Positions 1 to 6,010 of a DNA stretch of 9,618 bases are shown piece by piece. Under the pieces are notes generated by a model that was not told the origin of the DNA, searched no databases, and saw only the letters and a program-made list of their open reading frames with translations. The translations under genes were made by a program, and so were the position numbers. This DNA is from Planctomycetota bacterium (GTDB lineage Bacteria; Planctomycetota; Planctomycetia; Isosphaerales; Isosphaeraceae), in NCBI GenBank assembly GCA_021818605.1, contig JAKAUH010000874.1:1-9618 (forward strand). Direction: 5' to 3'. Numbering within the stretch: position 1 is the first letter of the stretch; each line of letters begins with the position of its first letter.

Positions 1-215
1 CCCGTGCGGGCGTCGAGGTCCATCAGGAAGATTCCGCGGTTGCGAGCGCCGCCGGAATACGTGCCGACGTAGACCCAGTACGTGCCGAAGCCACTGGCCG
101 GGGCTGTTGCCGGGGCCTGGGCCCAGGCGGATCCGGGAGCGGCCAGGATCGGCAAGAGGGCGAGGGAGACCAGCCAGCTAGCCGAGGGCCTGGCGCCAGG
201 ACGGGGGACGCGCAT
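1..215 (-). CDS. Secreted lactonase-family (6-phosphogluconolactonase-like beta-propeller) protein, N-terminal fragment
   Basis: Only the first 71 codons lie in the window; the reading frame runs off the left edge. The ATG at 215 is preceded by GGAG seven bases upstream, which supports this start. Residues 1-32 form a signal peptide: basic start (MRVPRPGARPS), hydrophobic core (WLVSLALLPILAA) and a likely signal peptidase I site after AWA, before QA. The mature part begins with a P/A linker. It then shows the first propeller strands, YVGTYSGG at residues 49-56 followed by GIFLMDLDART at 61-71. This opening is typical of the lactonase family (PF10282), whose members have a seven-bladed propeller. 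Cytosolic relatives hydrolyse 6-phosphogluconolactone. An exported planctomycete member is more likely to act on another lactone or serve as a propeller scaffold, so no gene symbol is given. The family call rests on one short stretch. Confidence 0.72.
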   Translation of the reverse strand, partial: MRVPRPGARPSASWLVSLALLPILAAPGSAWAQAPATAPASGFGTYWVYVGTYSGGARNRGIFLMDLDART

Positions 216-250
216 CGCAGGACTCCGAATCTCGAGGGTTAATTCCGGCC

Positions 251-266
251 GGACCGTCGCCGGTCC
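251..266. repeat. Small inverted repeat between the HEPN gene and the lactonase gene
   Basis: GGACCG (251-256) and CGGTCC (261-266) form a perfect 6-bp stem around a TCGC loop. It lies downstream of the HEPN stop codon and within the probable leader of the next gene. No T-run follows on the minus strand, so it is not a convincing intrinsic terminator. Confidence 0.3.
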
Positions 267-281
267 CGGACGGGCCCCGAC

Positions 282-308
282 GTTATCACAGGCCGCGACG
301 TCCGGCAA
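282..308 (-). promoter_or_regulatory. Possible promoter of the lactonase-family gene
   Basis: Reading the minus strand, TTGCCG (308-303) lies 15 bases before GATAAC (287-282), which carries an extended-minus-10 TG (290-289). A transcript would start near 276 and have a leader of about 60 bases. The spacer is short, so this is a weak pattern match only. Confidence 0.22.
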
Positions 309-326
309 GGAAGAGGCTGGCTGCGG

Positions 327-869
327 TCATACCTGGTCTTCGGGCGCGGGCGGGACAAACCGCGCGAGAAACCGGCGCAGGCGGCCATAGGCGGATTCCG
401 GATCCACCTCCGAGGGACTTTGTCCTCGCCTTCCATGAGCCACCCAGTTGCGATACCGGCGAACCTGGTTGACTTCCTCGACGAGGTCGGCGTCCTGGCT
501 CTTGTACAGCTCGAGGACGCGAAAGACGCTACTCTGTTCGAGGTCGCGGGCGGCCTCATCCAGTATCCGGGTCGCCAGTGGATTCACCAGACGCTCGCAA
601 TCCGTCTGGATATCCGTGCGGGCGCGATCCCGAAGACTCGATTCGAAGGCTGAGAACAGGATCAGCACGGCGAAATCATCGAGATGGCCCAGGCTGAATC
701 CGGTATCGGCCACGATATCGTCGGCCTCGATCCTCTTCAGCTTCTCGTCTCTTCCCAGTTCGCCGTCCCAGGGCAAGTGGTCCCAGTGCCTTCGGCCAAC
801 GCGACCCAGTAGCTCCAACTGCTTCCTGGTCTTGATGTACCAATCCCTTGCCTCATCAAAGGTCATCAT
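327..869 (-). CDS. HEPN-domain protein with RNxxxH motif (putative RNase/toxin-like)
   Basis: This is a 180-aa, mostly helical, soluble protein with no signal peptide or membrane segment. The diagnostic feature is VRRYRNWVAHGRR at residues 136-148. R140-N141 and H145 give the R-x4-H spacing of HEPN domains, whose paired R and H form an RNase active site in many toxins, Abi proteins and CRISPR effectors. A preceding amphipathic helix, FSAFESSLRDRAR (residues 72-84), resembles the first core helix of RiboL-PSP/MAE-type HEPN proteins. The frame is open to 995, but ATG 869 is chosen because it overlaps the upstream stop codon as ATGA, the usual sign of translational coupling; only a weak GAAGAG lies upstream. 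A second ATG follows at 866. The charged stretch at residues 26-55 is unassigned. Catalytic activity is inferred from the motif; non-catalytic HEPN proteins exist. Confidence 0.68.
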   Translation of the reverse strand: MMTFDEARDWYIKTRKQLELLGRVGRRHWDHLPWDGELGRDEKLKRIEADDIVADTGFSLGHLDDFAVLILFSAFESSLRDRARTDIQTDCERLVNPLATRILDEAARDLEQSSVFRVLELYKSQDADLVEEVNQVRRYRNWVAHGRRGQSPSEVDPESAYGRLRRFLARFVPPAPEDQV

Positions 870-1351
870 TCGAGGAGGCTCTTCAGGGCTGATTCGAACG
901 AGGCTCGATTGAATGAGTCGGCCATCGGGCCGTTCTGCTCGACGATCTTCCAGCGATCCGCGGTCTCCTTCTCGACGCGGAAGATGTGATAGCAATCTAG
1001 GCCGTTCGTCATGTCGACGCGCCCATGGGCCCTGGGCACCTGCAACAGCGAGGTGACTCGCAGGGGCGCCGAGACGTAACGCGCGATCGGCTTGATGCGC
1101 ACCTCGCGCGTTCCCAGCCCGATGGTGAGGGCCGGTATCTCGTACGTTCCCAGCCCCTGCTCGCTGATCCGGATCGGTGACTCATCGATCACGAGGATGC
1201 GTTCCGCATCCGCCTGCTCCAGCCAGTCCTTTATCTGCGCGAGCAGTCGCTCGATCGAAGCGATCCACTCGGCGCGCTTGTTCAACGCCTCTCCCTGTTC
1301 TCCGCGAAGCTTTTCGGCCTCCGCGGCGAGGAATTCCTTGAGCGTCGGCAC
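866..1351 (-). CDS. Conserved-looking protein of unknown function, coupled partner of the HEPN gene
   Basis: This is a 161-aa soluble protein that I do not recognise as a named family. The GTG at 1351 is chosen as start because AGAAGGAGA lies about seven bases upstream; the open frame to 1549 has no comparable site and crosses the promoter region. Residues 3-51 are charged and helical, probably a short coiled coil (heptad-like LKEFLAAEAEKLRGEQ, then IERLLAQIKDWLEQAD). Residues 52-140 look beta-rich, with the run YEIPALTIGLGTREVRIKPI (70-89) and HGRVDMTNG (109-117), then a W-K-I-V-E strand (134-138). The C-terminus is helical (FESALKSLLE). Its stop codon overlaps the ATG of the HEPN gene, so the two are made together. 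The position is that of an antitoxin or partner, but no MNT nucleotidyltransferase motif (GSxxxDxD) or DNA-binding motif is evident. Function is unassigned. Confidence 0.75.
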   Translation of the reverse strand: MPTLKEFLAAEAEKLRGEQGEALNKRAEWIASIERLLAQIKDWLEQADAERILVIDESPIRISEQGLGTYEIPALTIGLGTREVRIKPIARYVSAPLRVTSLLQVPRAHGRVDMTNGLDCYHIFRVEKETADRWKIVEQNGPMADSFNRASFESALKSLLE

Positions 1352-1398
1352 GTTCGTTCTCCTTCTGCCCGCTCCGGCGATGGTCTCGCGACCCGTCC

Positions 1399-1428
1399 AT
1401 TCTAGGGCGCCGGCGCTCCGGCCGCCAA
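1399..1428 (-). promoter_or_regulatory. Probable sigma70-type promoter of the HEPN operon
   Basis: On the minus strand TTGGCG (1428-1423) is followed after 18 bases by TAGAAT (1404-1399), each close to its consensus. Transcription would start near 1392, giving a leader of about 40 bases that contains the AGAAGGAGA ribosome binding site. No operator-like dyad is obvious around it. Confidence 0.45.
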
Positions 1429-1472
1429 TGACCGATCGAGCGCCTCGCTGGGCGTGGGGCGCGAGTCTGCGG

Positions 1473-1501
1473 TGTCCCGCGTCGGAGGTTGGCGGTACAA
1501 T
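1473..1501 (+). promoter_or_regulatory. Possible promoter of the DUF1501 gene
   Basis: A good minus-10 hexamer, TACAAT (1496-1501), lies in an AT-rich patch 47 bases before the DUF1501 ATG. The corresponding minus-35 region (TGTCCC, 1473-1478, spacer 17) is poor. The match therefore rests mainly on the minus-10 and its position. Confidence 0.35.
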
Positions 1502-1547
1502 AAACGGGAAAGTCCCGCCCCGCTCGTTTCCCTCCGGACGTCGCGTC

Positions 1548-3044
1548 ATGAACCTGAACGATCGCTCCCGCCTGCTCGATCATCCCGGGCTGCGGCTCAA
1601 CCGCCGTCATTTCTTCTCGCGCGCCAGCCTGGGGCTGGGCGGCGTGGCGCTGGCATCGCTGCTGGGAGAGTCGGCGCGAGCGATGGCCGGCCCGGATACG
1701 TCGGCCGGATCGCTCGCGATCGACCCGCATGCCGGAGGCACGATGCGTGCGTATCACGTTCCGCCGAGGGCCAAACGGGTCATCTCCCTGTTCATGAGCG
1801 GTGGGCCGTCGCAGCTCGACCTGTTCGACTACAAGCCGATGCTCAACCGGATGAACGGGCAGGACCTGCCCGAATCCGTCCGCATGGGCCAGCGGCTGAC
1901 GTCGATGTCGGCCAACCAGGCCACGCTGCCGATGGCCGGCTCGATCTTCGGCTTCGCCCGGCACGGACAGTCGGGCGCCTGGGTCAGCGATCTGTTGCCG
2001 CACACGGCGCGCGTCGTGGATGACCTTTGCATCGTGAACTCGCTGTACACCGAGGCGATCAACCACGACCCGGCGATCACGTTCTTCCAGACGGGTTCGA
2101 CGATCGCCGGGCGGCCGTCGATGGGGGCCTGGCTGAGCTACGGGCTGGGCTCGCTCAATCACAACCTGCCGACGTTCTGCGTGCTGATCAGCCGCAAGCG
2201 GCCCGATCAGCCGCTGTACTCGCGTCTGTGGGGCAACGGGTTCCTGCCCTCAGTCCACCAGGGCGTCGAGTTCCGCGCGGGGGCCGATCCGGTGCTGTTC
2301 CTCGACAACCCGCCGGGGGTCTCATCCGTCGCGCGGCGGAAGATGCTCGATCGCCTGCGCGAGCTGCACCAGGAGGAATACGACAGGTCGCTGGACCCGT
2401 CGATCCAGGCGCGGATCGCGCAATATGAGATGGCCTATCGGATGCAGACCTCCGTGCCCGAGACCACGCGCGTCGCCGACGAGCCCGATCATATCTTCGA
2501 CCTGTATGGCCCCGACGCCCGGCAGCCGGGGACATTTGCCGCGAACTGCCTGCTGGCCCGGCGGCTGGCCGAGCGCGACGTCCGCTTCATCCAGCTCTAT
2601 CACCCCGGATGGGACCACCACGGCGGCCTGCCCGCCGGCATCCGCCAGCTCTGCCGCGAGACCGATCGCGGATGCGCGGCGCTGATCACCGACCTGAAAC
2701 AGCGCGGGATGCTGGACGACACGCTGGTCCTCTGGGGCGGCGAGTTCGGCCGCACCAATTATAGCCAGGGGAAGCTCACGGCGACCGACTACGGCCGCGA
2801 TCACCACCCGCGGTGTTTCACTGCCTGGGCGGCCGGCGGCGGCATCAAGGCGGGCATCACTTATGGCTCCACCGATCCCTTCGGCTACAGCGTCGCGACG
2901 GATGGCGTGCACGTCCACGACTTCCACGCCACGATCCTGCATTTGCTGGGCGTGGATCACGAACGGCTCAACTTCAGGCACCAGGGCCGGTATTACCGCC
3001 TCACCGACGTGGCCGGCAAGGTGGTGCGGGGGTTGATTGTTTAG
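1548..3044 (+). CDS. Tat-exported DUF1501 family protein (alkaline-phosphatase/sulfatase-like fold)
   Basis: This 498-aa protein has the usual full length for planctomycete DUF1501 proteins. Residues 16-40 carry a twin-arginine signal: R19-R20-HFF followed by a Gly/Ala/Leu-rich core. Family landmarks appear in order: FMSGGPSQLDLFD (82-94), the His cluster HPGWDHHGG (352-360), WGGEFGRT (396-403), GRDHHP (416-421) and DGVHVHDFHATILHLLG (452-468), ending in the common YYRLTDVAGKVV tail. The Asp/His clusters sit where sulfatase/phosphatase-like enzymes bind metals, but no substrate is established for DUF1501. The frame is open back to 1092; ATG 1548 is chosen because it puts the Tat motif 18 residues from the start, and the extension would run antisense through another gene. 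The Shine-Dalgarno site is weak. DUF1501 genes are often paired with DUF1549/DUF1553 cytochrome genes; no such partner lies next to it here. Confidence 0.9.
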   Translation: MNLNDRSRLLDHPGLRLNRRHFFSRASLGLGGVALASLLGESARAMAGPDTSAGSLAIDPHAGGTMRAYHVPPRAKRVISLFMSGGPSQLDLFDYKPMLNRMNGQDLPESVRMGQRLTSMSANQATLPMAGSIFGFARHGQSGAWVSDLLPHTARVVDDLCIVNSLYTEAINHDPAITFFQTGSTIAGRPSMGAWLSYGLGSLNHNLPTFCVLISRKRPDQPLYSRLWGNGFLPSVHQGVEFRAGADPVLFLDNPPGVSSVARRKMLDRLRELHQEEYDRSLDPSIQARIAQYEMAYRMQTSVPETTRVADEPDHIFDLYGPDARQPGTFAANCLLARRLAERDVRFIQLYHPGWDHHGGLPAGIRQLCRETDRGCAALITDLKQRGMLDDTLVLWGGEFGRTNYSQGKLTATDYGRDHHPRCFTAWAAGGGIKAGITYGSTDPFGYSVATDGVHVHDFHATILHLLGVDHERLNFRHQGRYYRLTDVAGKVVRGLIV

Positions 3045-3070
3045 CAGTGGTCAGTGGTCAGTGGTCAGTG
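3045..3070 (+). repeat. Heptamer tandem array CAGTGGT (left arm)
   Basis: Three perfect CAGTGGT units (3045-3051, 3052-3058, 3059-3065) and a partial CAGTG (3066-3070) begin at the very next base after the DUF1501 TAG stop. The right arm at 3154-3217 is the same heptamer on the other strand. I recall this heptamer as common in intergenic DNA of several bacterial phyla, where it yields spurious 'SGQWSVV' peptides. Confidence 0.92.
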
Positions 3071-3177
3071 AGGATGGTGGGAGATAGATCGCTGCCCGTC
3101 TGGACGGCGAGGGAGTTCGCCCGGCTACCGCCGCGCCGTGTGGGTGCTCTCTTCACTGACCACTGACCACTGACCAC
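3047..3177. terminator. Possible bidirectional 3'-end structure: 24-bp perfect stem, 83-base loop
   Basis: The two heptamer arms (3047-3070 and 3154-3177) can pair perfectly over 24 bp, with 3071-3153 as the loop. The location between two convergent stop codons would suit mRNA 3'-end protection or bidirectional termination. There is no T-run, and the structure could equally be a side effect of repeat expansion or a small inverted-repeat-bounded element. The loop shows no convincing gene. Confidence 0.3.
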
Positions 3178-3217
3178 ACTGACCACTGACCACCGACCAC
3201 TGACCACTGACCAATGA
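3154..3217 (-). repeat. Heptamer tandem array, inverted (right arm), ending at the MDR gene stop codon
   Basis: There are eight TGACCAC-type units on the plus strand: 3157-3163, 3164-3170 and 3171-3177, a 2-base AC interruption, then 3180-3186, 3187-3193, 3194-3200 (CGACCAC), 3201-3207 and 3208-3214 (TGACCAA). The array abuts the TAG stop of the minus-strand dehydrogenase (3220-3218). In that gene's sense direction it reads as GTGGTCA repeats, just as the left arm does after the DUF1501 gene. Bases 3154-3177 are the exact reverse complement of 3047-3070. Confidence 0.92.
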
Positions 3218-4396
3218 CTAGGAAGCCCAGGGATCCAGCACGACCTTGACGCAATCGTCCTGCTTGTCGCGGAAGGTCTTGTAGGCCTCGGGTGCGGCGT
3301 CGAGGGGCAGGCGGTGCGTGATGATGAAGGTCGGGTCGATCTCGCCCTTCTCGATCCGTTCGAGCAGGGGTTTCATGTAGCGCTGCATGTGGGTCTGGCC
3401 CATCCTGAGCGTGAGTCCCTTGGCGAAGGCCAGGCCCATCGGGAACTTGTCGAGCAGCCCGCCGTAGACGCCGGGGATCGAGACCGTGCCCCCCTTGCGG
3501 CAGACCTGAATGGCGCGGCGCAGGGCGTGCGAGCGGTCGGTCTCCATCATCAGCGTGGTCCTGGCCAGGTCGTACCAGGCGTCGAGGGTCGTGCCGTGGG
3601 CCTCGAGGCCGACGGCGTCGATGCACGAATCCGGCCCGCGGCCGCCGGTCATCTCCTTGATGGCCTCCATCAGATCGACCTGCTCGTAGTTGAGCACGTC
3701 GGCCTTCGCGCGGGACTGGGCCATGCGGAGCCGCTCAGGGATGCGGTCGATCGCGATGACTCGCTCGGCGCCCAGGGCGTAGGCTGAGACGATCGCGAGC
3801 AGGCCGACCGGCCCGCAACCGAAGACGGCCACGGTGTCGCCGCGCTCGATGTTGCAGTTCTCGGCGGCCATGTAGGCCGTCGGCAGGATGTCGGAGAGGA
3901 ACAGCACCTGCTCGTCCTTGAGGCTCTCGGGGACCTTGAGCGGCCCGACGTCGGCGAACGGCACGCGCGCATACTGCGCCTGGCCGCCGGCATAGCCGCC
4001 GTAGATGTGCGAATAGCCAAACAGCCCCGCGCCGGTGTAGCCGTACATCGTCTCGCAGGTCCGAGCGTCGGGGTTGCTGTTGTCGCATAGCGACCAGAGC
4101 TGCTTGTTGCAGAAGAAGCAGTTGCCGCAACTGATCGTGAACGGCACGACGACCCGGTCGCCCGGCTTGAGGTTCTTCACCTCGGGGCCCACTTCCATTA
4201 CCTCGCCCATGAACTCGTGGCCGAGGATGTCGCCGCGCTCCATCTGCGGGATGAAGCCGTCGAGCAGGTGGAGATCGGAGCCGCAGATGGCCGTGCGGGT
4301 GATCTTCAGCACGGCGTCGCGCGGGTTGATGATCTTCGGGTCAGGCACATCCTCGACCGCGAGGCGGTTCTTGCCCAGCCAGCAGAGGGCTTTCAT
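3218..4396 (-). CDS. Zinc-dependent alcohol dehydrogenase, glutathione-independent formaldehyde-dehydrogenase-like (MDR)
   Basis: This complete 392-aa cytosolic MDR-superfamily enzyme probably oxidises an alcohol or aldehyde with NAD. The ATG at 4396 has AGGAG eight bases upstream. Catalytic zinc ligands are C38 (in ICGSD), H60 and E61 (in GHE). The structural zinc site is the four-cysteine lobe C90, C93, C96 and C104. The Rossmann loop is GCGPVG (193-198), and D217 at the end of the second strand favours NAD over NADP. The long insertion at about residues 105-140 (CETMYGYTGAGLFGYSH) and LSDILPTAYMAAE (167-179) match the FDH-like subgroup that includes Pseudomonas formaldehyde dehydrogenase. 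The true substrate is unknown and no glutathione or mycothiol partner gene is visible. It lies 84 bases downstream of the SRPBCC gene on the same strand, probably co-transcribed. Its stop codon touches the heptamer array. Confidence 0.9.
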   Translation of the reverse strand: MKALCWLGKNRLAVEDVPDPKIINPRDAVLKITRTAICGSDLHLLDGFIPQMERGDILGHEFMGEVMEVGPEVKNLKPGDRVVVPFTISCGNCFFCNKQLWSLCDNSNPDARTCETMYGYTGAGLFGYSHIYGGYAGGQAQYARVPFADVGPLKVPESLKDEQVLFLSDILPTAYMAAENCNIERGDTVAVFGCGPVGLLAIVSAYALGAERVIAIDRIPERLRMAQSRAKADVLNYEQVDLMEAIKEMTGGRGPDSCIDAVGLEAHGTTLDAWYDLARTTLMMETDRSHALRRAIQVCRKGGTVSIPGVYGGLLDKFPMGLAFAKGLTLRMGQTHMQRYMKPLLERIEKGEIDPTFIITHRLPLDAAPEAYKTFRDKQDDCVKVVLDPWAS

Positions 4397-4480
4397 GTGG
4401 GGAACTCCTGATGAGTGAGGGAGATTGGTCCTGAGTGCGGGATGCCGGCCGCTGGTTGATGGGCACCGGTTCGGCCGGAT

Positions 4481-5263
4481 TCAATGGCCCCTGGGCTGGC
4501 CGTCGACGCTGGCGATCTCGCCGGTCTCCATGACCTGTTTGAAGCGACTGAGGTCGTCCTCCATCTGGATGCGGGGCTCCTCGCCGAAGAGCCAGGCGAT
4601 CGCGCGGCCGAACTGGCCGCCGGGAGGTTCGTAGTTGAGCTCGACGTGGACCTCGGTGCCGCGGTCGCCGGGGGCCCTGCTGAAGCGGACGGTGCCGGCG
4701 TGGTCGACCTCCGAGCCCTCGACCGAGCGCCAGGCGATGAGCTCGTTGGGCTTCTCGTTGATGATCTCGGCGTCCCACTCGATGGTCGAGCCCATCGGGC
4801 CCCGGACGACCCAGTGCGAGCGGTCTGGCCCGGTCGAGGAGACGCTCTGAAGGTGGAGCATGAACCGCGGCAGGTTCTCGAGGTGGCGCCAGAACGCGAA
4901 GACCTCCTCGATGGGACGCGATACCGTGACGCTGCGCTTGATGAGGATGCCGCGGTGGACGTCGCCGTGCTTGAGCGCGGGGCGTCGGGCATCGGCCGTG
5001 CTGACGCCCAGCCGATGATAGAGCTGGCAATGTCCGGTGGCGCCGCGCTGGATCAGGCCGCCGCCGACGGCGGCCAGCGCCAGGCTGGCGAGCGACCGCT
5101 GCCTCAGGCCGTGAAGAACCAGCGCCGCGCCCGCGGCGCCGGAGATCCACCGCTCCAGCTCGCCCACGTTCTGGCGATGGATGGGCCGGCCCTGGTCCGC
5201 CTCGACGGCCGCGCGGGCCGTCGGGTGGGCCTGCCGCGGCGGTGCCGATGAGAACGTTGTCAT
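4481..5263 (-). CDS. DUF2892-SRPBCC two-domain membrane-associated protein (polyketide cyclase/dehydrase-like)
   Basis: This 260-aa protein starts at ATG 5263, supported by GAGGAG five bases upstream; the frame is open to 5386 but without a better start. Residues 30-89 match the YgaP-like DUF2892 pattern: NVGELERW (32-39), two short hydrophobic segments (about 40-53 and 58-71) and the hallmark RGATGHCQLYHRLGVST (73-89). Residues 105-250 form an SRPBCC/Coq10-like lipid- or ligand-binding domain. It opens IKRSVTVSRPIEEVFAFWR (108-126) and continues with strands such as VVRGPMGSTIEWDAEI and the C-terminal long helix with RFKQVMETGEI. Such proteins bind small hydrophobic ligands; no catalytic residues can be assigned here. 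The gene precedes the MDR dehydrogenase on the same strand, a pairing I recall from other bacteria, and diverges from the small membrane protein gene at 5513. Confidence 0.87.
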   Translation of the reverse strand: MTTFSSAPPRQAHPTARAAVEADQGRPIHRQNVGELERWISGAAGAALVLHGLRQRSLASLALAAVGGGLIQRGATGHCQLYHRLGVSTADARRPALKHGDVHRGILIKRSVTVSRPIEEVFAFWRHLENLPRFMLHLQSVSSTGPDRSHWVVRGPMGSTIEWDAEIINEKPNELIAWRSVEGSEVDHAGTVRFSRAPGDRGTEVHVELNYEPPGGQFGRAIAWLFGEEPRIQMEDDLSRFKQVMETGEIASVDGQPRGH

Positions 5264-5360
5264 GTTGGCTCCTCGTGTGTTCAAGGACCGCGAGATTGGG
5301 AGATCGTGCCGCTCGGGGGTCGACGGGCGGAAATCGTCGCACCGCACCGCATCGTTCGGT

Positions 5361-5398
5361 CGGGCATGGCGTGAAAACGGCCGCAAACTCCATGCCCG
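5361..5398. promoter_or_regulatory. 9-bp inverted repeat in the divergent intergenic region (candidate operator)
   Basis: CGGGCATGG (5361-5369) and CCATGCCCG (5390-5398) are a perfect dyad with a 20-base centre. The arm centres are 29 bp apart, close to three helical turns. The dyad sits midway between the divergent SRPBCC and membrane-protein genes (5263 and 5513), where a shared regulator could bind. A second, shorter pair, GTCGACGG (5319-5326) and CCGTCGAC (5406-5413), flanks it. The regulator is unknown and chance in GC-rich DNA is possible. Confidence 0.35.
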
Positions 5399-5512
5399 TC
5401 GCGAGCCGTCGACGTCCCCGAGGCCGGCATCGGCTTTGCACCATCAGTCGTGGGTCGGAGGGATTTCCATCGCGTTGCAACCCTCTTGCCGCAGGGCAAA
5501 GGAGTCATCACC

Positions 5513-5935
5513 ATGTCCAGGAGGAATCACTCCCGCCGCGTCCATTCTCCCTACGGCGATCACCCCGGCATCGGCTATGCCGAGGAGCCCGGCGCCCGCC
5601 GTGAGGGCGAAATGGGGGACGACTGGGAAGATGAATGGTCGATGGAAGGAGCCCGTCGCGTCATGGCCGAGCGCCCGTATGCGTCGATCATGACGGGCTT
5701 CGGGCTGGGATTCGGGCTCGGGCTGCTCGTGACGCTGCTCCTGTCGCGCGACGACGAGGAGAGCTGGTTCGAGCGGCACGCCCCCGAGGCGATCCAGGAT
5801 CTTCCCGATCGGTTCCACCGCGCGCGGAAGCACCTGGCCTCGTCGGTGCCGCAGTCGTTCAGGCACGCCGGTGAATCATTCAAGCACGCCGGCGAATCAA
5901 TCGCATCGCTCGTCCCCTCGTCGTGGCGACGGTGA
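5513..5935 (+). CDS. Small single-pass membrane protein with glycine zipper (DUF883/ElaB-like architecture)
   Basis: This is a 140-aa protein. ATG 5513 is chosen over the in-frame upstream ATG (5450) because AAAGGAG lies eight bases before it. The N-terminus is basic (MSRRNHSRR), followed by an acidic stretch (about 24-45). Then comes AERPYASIMTGFGLGFGLGL (52-71) running into a hydrophobic segment that ends near residue 77. Glycines at 62, 64, 66, 68 and 70 make a glycine zipper. The arrangement of a tail plus 'RP...' and a glycine-rich membrane helix is like ElaB/YqjD (DUF883) proteins, which tether ribosomes or stress factors to the membrane. In those, however, the membrane helix is at the very C-terminus, whereas here about 60 residues follow. 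These include a tandem 7-residue duplication (116-122 and 123-129). I know no exact family; stress association is inferred from the divergent SRPBCC/dehydrogenase genes. Confidence 0.8.
   Translation: MSRRNHSRRVHSPYGDHPGIGYAEEPGARREGEMGDDWEDEWSMEGARRVMAERPYASIMTGFGLGFGLGLLVTLLLSRDDEESWFERHAPEAIQDLPDRFHRARKHLASSVPQSFRHAGESFKHAGESIASLVPSSWRR
5858..5899 (+). repeat. Tandem 21-bp in-frame repeat (FRHAGES/FKHAGES)
   Basis: Two adjacent 21-base copies (5858-5878 and 5879-5899) differ at two positions (19/21 identical): one changes R to K and the other is silent. They encode two successive heptads in the C-terminal region of the small membrane protein, indicating a recent internal duplication. Confidence 0.85.
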
Positions 5936-5976
5936 GTCGAGCGAATCGTCTTTTCGATGAAGTTGATGTCATGTGT

Positions 5977-6010
5977 ACCCGGCCCGGTCAATCCGGGCCG
6001 GGTCTTTTGT
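5977..6010 (+). terminator. Intrinsic terminator of the small membrane protein gene
   Basis: ACCCGGCCCGG (5977-5987) and CCGGGCCGGGT (5993-6003) form a perfect 11-bp stem with a TCAAT loop, followed by CTTTTGTT. It lies 41 bases after the stop codon at 5935. Confidence 0.9.

Noticed and set aside
82..390. Plus-strand 102-aa open frame
   Set aside because: It is antisense to the lactonase N-terminus and to the end of the HEPN gene, with no independent support.
870..995. Longer N-terminus for the HEPN protein
   Set aside because: The extra 42 residues overlap the partner gene's coding region and look like out-of-frame sequence; the ATGA overlap at 869-866 is the better start.
866..1351. Partner protein as an MNT nucleotidyltransferase antitoxin
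   Set aside because: No GSxxxDxD or equivalent motif is present in the 161 residues.
1092..1547. In-frame N-terminal extension of the DUF1501 protein (152 extra residues)
   Set aside because: It would run antisense through most of the HEPN partner gene and place the Tat signal inside the protein; the ATG at 1548 puts the twin-arginine motif at the expected position.
2813..3166. Plus-strand open frame reading into the heptamer repeats (SGQWSV-type peptide), and a similar minus-strand frame at 3153-3626
   Set aside because: Both overlap well-supported genes in other frames, and their repeat-derived tails are translations of CAGTGGT arrays.
3154..3217. CRISPR-like array
   Set aside because: The units are contiguous 7-mers with no spacers.
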